Below are positions 4,938 through 7,555 of a DNA stretch of 7,555 bases, piece after piece (the first letter of the stretch is position 1; each line of letters opens with the position of its first letter). A program made the position numbers and the translations under genes. The notes under the pieces are model-generated. The model searched no databases. It worked only from the letters and a program-made list of their open reading frames with translations, and was not told the DNA's origin. The stretch comes from JACRBK01 sp964427955 (lineage in GTDB: Bacteria > Chloroflexota > Anaerolineae > Aggregatilineales > Aggregatilineaceae). The stretch lies in contig CAYRWY010000298.1 of assembly GCA_964427955.1 (NCBI GenBank), forward strand, positions 1 through 7,555. The letters are read 5' to 3'.

Positions 4938-6788
4938 ATGGGAGTCAATTCTACCCATTTTGACGAGGCGCAGGTACGTCTTCAGCGCCAGATCGCGCGC
5001 CTGGATCGCCAGATTGCCGGGTTCAGCCGCCAGAGCACCCGCTATGCCTGGGCGCGGCTGGGCCTGTTCGCCGCCGCCGTCGTGATCAGCGTATTCCTGG
5101 GGATCGCGTGGGGCCTCGTGCCCGGCGTGATCGGCGGTCTCGTCGGGTTGAGCCTCTTCAGCACGGCGGCGCACTATCACAACCGCCTCAAAGCCGGGAT
5201 CGCGCGCCGGACGCTGTGGCGGGCCATCAAGCAGGCTCACCTCGCCAGCCTGGCGCTGGACTGGGAGCACCTGCCGCCCCCGCTGCGCGCCGACGGGGGG
5301 CCGCTGGCGCTCGATCTCGACCTGGCGGGCGAGCGATCCCTGCACCGGCTGATCGACACCTGTGTCACGCAGGAGGGCAGCCGCCGCCTGCTGGACTGGC
5401 TGGCCGCGGGTGTGCCCGATCCGGCGGGGATGCAGCGGCGGCAGGCGTTGGTGCGCGAACTCGTGCCGCGCGTGATCCTGCGCGACAAGCTGCGCCTGAG
5501 CGCGCTGTGGCCCGATCACAAGCTCGGCCAGCGTTGGGAGGGACGCCGCCTGCTGGACTGGCTGGAGGCGCTCCCCGGGGGCGGATCGCCGCGTGGACTG
5601 GCGAGCGTTCTGACCGTGTTGGCGGGGTTGGACGCGGTGTTGTTCGTGCTGCACGCCCTGGGCGTCGTGCCGCCGGTGTGGGTCTTCCCCTTCATGCTGT
5701 ACGCCGGGCTGTACCTGTGGCGCGTGCAGACGATGGGTGATCCGTTCGCGGCGGCGATGGCGCTGCACGATCCGCTGGACGATCTGCGCGCCGTGCTGAT
5801 CCTGCTGGAAACGACGCCCTACGCGACCACGCCGCACCTGCGCGACCTCTGCGCGCCGTTCGTGGAGAGCGAGCGCTGTCCCTCGACCGAGATCAAACGG
5901 CTGACGCGCGTGATCGCCGCCGCCAGCCTGCGCGGCAACCCCATGTTGTGGACGATCACCAGCGCCGTGCTGCCCTGGGACGTCTATGTCTCGATCCTGC
6001 TCGACCGGCGGCGGCAGGCCATCGCCGCCCGGCTCCCGCAGTGGTTGGACGCCTGGTTCGAGGTCGAGGCGCTGGCCGCGCTGGCGAATCTCGCCTATCT
6101 GCACCCTGACTACACGTTTCCTGAACTGGTCGAAAGGTCGGACGGCGCGGCAGTGTTCGAGGCGCGGCAGATCGGCCACCCGCTGATCCCGGCCTGCGTG
6201 CGCAACGATTTCACGCTGGATCACCTGGGCGCGCTGGCGCTGGTCACCGGCTCGAATATGTCGGGCAAGAGCACGTTCTTACGGACGCTGGGGCTGAATC
6301 TCTGTCTGGCCTATGCAGGCGGGCCGGTCGCTGCGGCGTCGCTGCGGACGGTGCCGTTCCGGCTGTTCACCTGCATCCGGGTGGCGGATTCGGTCACGGA
6401 TGGCATTTCGTATTTTTACGCGGAGGTCAAGCGCCTGAAAGCCCTGCTGAACGCCCTGCAAGCCGATCACGCGTACCCGCTGTGCTTTTTGATCGACGAA
6501 ATCTTCCGAGGGACTAACAACCGCGAGCGGCTGATCGGCAGCCGGGCCTATCTGCGGGCGCTGGCCGGGCAGCACGGGGCGGGCGCGATCTCGACGCACG
6601 ATCTCGAACTGGTCAGCCTGGCCGACGCGATCCCGGCTATTCACAACTGTCACTTTGCCGAGACGGTGGCCGACGGGCGGCTGTTGTTCGATTATACGCT
6701 GCGCTCCGGCCCGTGCCCGACGACCAACGCCCTGACGATCATGCGCATGGAAGGGCTGCCGGTAGAGGATCAGGACTTTTCGGCCTGA
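4938..6788 (+). CDS. Membrane-anchored MutS-like ATPase (MutS family domain V, no mismatch-recognition domain)
   Basis: This 616-residue protein ends in a MutS-type ABC ATPase (about residues 405-608). Walker A is GSNMSGKST (438-446; MutS form GPNMGGKST), Walker B is FLIDE (517-521), followed by IFRGTNNRER where MutS has GRGTST, and the switch motif is STHD (552-555; MutS form ATHY/H). The middle (about 125-400) looks like the helical lever/core domain. Canonical domain I, with its Phe-x-Glu mismatch wedge, is missing. Instead there is a short coiled-coil-like N-terminus (about 8-33) and two hydrophobic hairpins, about 40-78 and about 220-262, predicted to anchor it in the inner membrane. Bacteria have many 'MutS-related' proteins of about 600 residues like this, with no established function. 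AAAGGA at 4926-4931 supports the start. It diverges from the YeiL-like regulator and its 3' end overlaps the SRPBCC gene by 19 bases. Confidence 0.88.
   Translation: MGVNSTHFDEAQVRLQRQIARLDRQIAGFSRQSTRYAWARLGLFAAAVVISVFLGIAWGLVPGVIGGLVGLSLFSTAAHYHNRLKAGIARRTLWRAIKQAHLASLALDWEHLPPPLRADGGPLALDLDLAGERSLHRLIDTCVTQEGSRRLLDWLAAGVPDPAGMQRRQALVRELVPRVILRDKLRLSALWPDHKLGQRWEGRRLLDWLEALPGGGSPRGLASVLTVLAGLDAVLFVLHALGVVPPVWVFPFMLYAGLYLWRVQTMGDPFAAAMALHDPLDDLRAVLILLETTPYATTPHLRDLCAPFVESERCPSTEIKRLTRVIAAASLRGNPMLWTITSAVLPWDVYVSILLDRRRQAIAARLPQWLDAWFEVEALAALANLAYLHPDYTFPELVERSDGAAVFEARQIGHPLIPACVRNDFTLDHLGALALVTGSNMSGKSTFLRTLGLNLCLAYAGGPVAAASLRTVPFRLFTCIRVADSVTDGISYFYAEVKRLKALLNALQADHAYPLCFLIDEIFRGTNNRERLIGSRAYLRALAGQHGAGAISTHDLELVSLADAIPAIHNCHFAETVADGRLLFDYTLRSGPCPTTNALTIMRMEGLPVEDQDFSA
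4948..4953 (-). promoter_or_regulatory. Possible -10 box for the YeiL-like regulator, inside the MutS-like gene
   Basis: On the minus strand this reads TAGAAT, five of six matches to TATAAT, and would start transcription near base 4941, about 38 bases before the regulator's ATG. No good -35 box accompanies it. If real, the two divergent promoters overlap the first codons of each other's gene. Confidence 0.22.
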
Positions 6789-7201
6789 GCCTTGAGAGTT
6801 TGCAGCGACTTCGCCATGTCTTTCTGCAAAAAGCCGGGCATCAGCCGCTTGATCAGGCTCGCCATCCAACCGGAGATCGACTCTTCGGTGGTGACGTGCG
6901 TGCCGTCGCCCTGGGCCTCGAAGGTCCAGCAGTGGACCGCCGACATGCCCAGCGATTTCCCCGTCCAGGTGATGCGGTGCGGAGGGACCACTTCCTGCAA
7001 GGTGGAGACGATGCCCACCCCCGCTTTCCAACGAAAGACGCTGCCTGCGGCCAGGTCACCTTCGAGCCTGGCCGCTGAGACTCCCGGCTGCCATTCCGGC
7101 CAGCGGTTGATGTCCGACTCCAGCGCCCACACTTTTTCGACCGGCGCGGCGATCACGATTTCGCTGCGCGCGACCAGCGGCGCGTTCTGATCGATCTGCA
7201 T
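6770..7201 (-). CDS. SRPBCC-fold protein (polyketide cyclase/dehydrase-like)
   Basis: This 143-residue protein has the START/Bet v 1-like helix-grip fold, which encloses a hydrophobic pocket for lipids or other small ligands. Signatures are the first strand 'SEIVIAAPVEKVWAL' (about 13-27), 'DINRWPEWQPGV' (about 29-40), a 'GSVFRWKAG' strand, 'IVSTLQEVVPPHRITWTG' and a long C-terminal helix (from about 118). Length is typical of the family. No ligand or reaction can be assigned, since these proteins include cyclases, lipid carriers and stress-associated proteins. The start at 7201 is preferred over the in-frame ATG at 7228 because GAGGAGAG lies 7 bases before it and the fold begins shortly after. 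It follows the DUF362-type gene by 13 bases and overlaps the 3' end of the MutS-like gene by 19 bases. Confidence 0.86.
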   Translation of the reverse strand: MQIDQNAPLVARSEIVIAAPVEKVWALESDINRWPEWQPGVSAARLEGDLAAGSVFRWKAGVGIVSTLQEVVPPHRITWTGKSLGMSAVHCWTFEAQGDGTHVTTEESISGWMASLIKRLMPGFLQKDMAKSLQTLKAQAEKS

Positions 7202-7208
7202 GATGTCA

Positions 7209-7216
7209 CTCTCCTC
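7209..7216 (-). promoter_or_regulatory. Ribosome binding site of the SRPBCC gene, overlapping the upstream stop codon
   Basis: On the minus strand GAGGAGAG (7216-7209) lies 7 bases before the ATG at 7201 and overlaps the TGA stop (7217-7215) of the DUF362-type gene. This fixes the SRPBCC start and suggests that ribosomes finishing the upstream gene help initiate the next one. Confidence 0.6.
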
Positions 7217-7555
7217 AGACCTGCCCATACGGCTTGGGATGCGTCAGCCGCCGGGTCTGCTTTTCGTCGTCGGTTGCGCCGTACGGGCGGAAGGGGAAGC
7301 GCACGTCGTCCAGTGCCGCGCCCACGATCTCGATCTCGTCCAGGCGGTGCGGCCCCAGGCCCAGCCCGCTGGCCAGTTGCAGGTGATTCAGGCAGAACAG
7401 GAACGGCTCCGCGGTGAAGCCCTTCGTATCCGGATCGAAGCCCATCGCCGCCGTCGCCACCGCATCCGTCGCCACCGGGTTTTTGCCCGCCACCAGGAGG
7501 CCCGGCTCGACCGGACTCCAGCCGTCCAGCCAGGGTCCCTCGCCGCCTTCGGACG
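7215..7555 (-). CDS. DUF362 (COG2006-like) protein, C-terminal part, cut by the window edge
   Basis: The frame is open from the right edge of the window to the stop at 7215, giving about 113 residues of the C-terminal end; the start lies outside. It carries the hallmark end of DUF362 proteins: a W/DG/P-rich loop, then 'VEPGLLVAGKNPVATDAVAT', 'AMGFDP', a helix with 'NHLQLASGLGLG' and 'LDEIEIVG'. The domain is sometimes fused to ferredoxin-type 4Fe-4S modules, but none is visible here; the protein ends about 30 residues after 'IEIVG', in a charged tail. The biochemical role of the family is not established. The GTG at 7493 is in frame but falls inside the conserved motif, so it is not the real start. 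It is the upstream partner of the SRPBCC gene, with 13 bases between them. Confidence 0.8.
   Translation of the reverse strand, partial: SEGGEGPWLDGWSPVEPGLLVAGKNPVATDAVATAAMGFDPDTKGFTAEPFLFCLNHLQLASGLGLGPHRLDEIEIVGAALDDVRFPFRPYGATDDEKQTRRLTHPKPYGQV

Noticed and set aside
4932..6224. Minus-strand open frame of 430 codons opposite the MutS-like gene
   Set aside because: Composition is Gln/Arg/His-rich shadow sequence, and the opposite strand encodes clear MutS motifs.

Overview
The window looks like chromosomal DNA of a GC-rich bacterium, most likely a member of the Chloroflexota (Anaerolineae-like). Three things point that way: Pro/Thr 'PTPTPT' linkers joining extracellular domains, a C-terminal surface domain of a kind I associate with that phylum, and a G/C-rich intergenic palindrome with CCCCTCTCC/GGAGAGGGG arms. 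The lineage is inferred from style, not from a marker gene. There is no rRNA, tRNA, transposase or CRISPR array, and no gene-free stretch longer than about 235 bases.

Layout. (1) Bases 1-168 are a leader holding a housekeeping-type promoter (76-103) and, closer to the gene, a sequence almost identical to the classic extracytoplasmic-function (ECF) sigma promoter, GGAACTT-N16-GTCTAA (109-137). (2) An ECF sigma factor (169-741) overlaps by one base a long membrane-spanning anti-sigma protein (741-3044). That protein has a cytoplasmic zinc-finger head, one membrane helix, and an ectodomain of an SH3-like domain, three 54-residue repeats, an Ig-like domain and a C-terminal domain. (3) On the minus strand, a Crp/Fnr-family regulator resembling YeiL (4232-4903) lies upstream of a nucleoside hydrolase (3069-3998). 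The 233-base gap between them holds a long imperfect hairpin. (4) Divergent from the regulator, 34 bases away, is a membrane-anchored MutS-like ATPase (4938-6788). (5) On the minus strand at the right edge, the C-terminal end of a DUF362-type protein (7215-7555, cut by the window edge) is followed closely by a small SRPBCC-fold protein (6770-7201). The latter overlaps the end of the MutS-like gene tail to tail.

How they fit. The sigma/anti-sigma pair forms a self-contained envelope-sensing switch: the membrane protein should hold the sigma factor until its ectodomain senses something at the cell surface, and the ECF-type promoter suggests positive autoregulation. The YeiL-like regulator and nucleoside hydrolase recall the yeiL/rihB neighbourhood of E. 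coli and suggest nucleoside salvage under regulator control. The MutS-like protein has no visible link to mismatch repair. It lacks the mismatch-recognition domain and carries two hydrophobic hairpins, so its role is open. The most notable items are the predicted autoregulatory promoter, the mosaic repeats in the sensor ectodomain and the membrane MutS-like ATPase.
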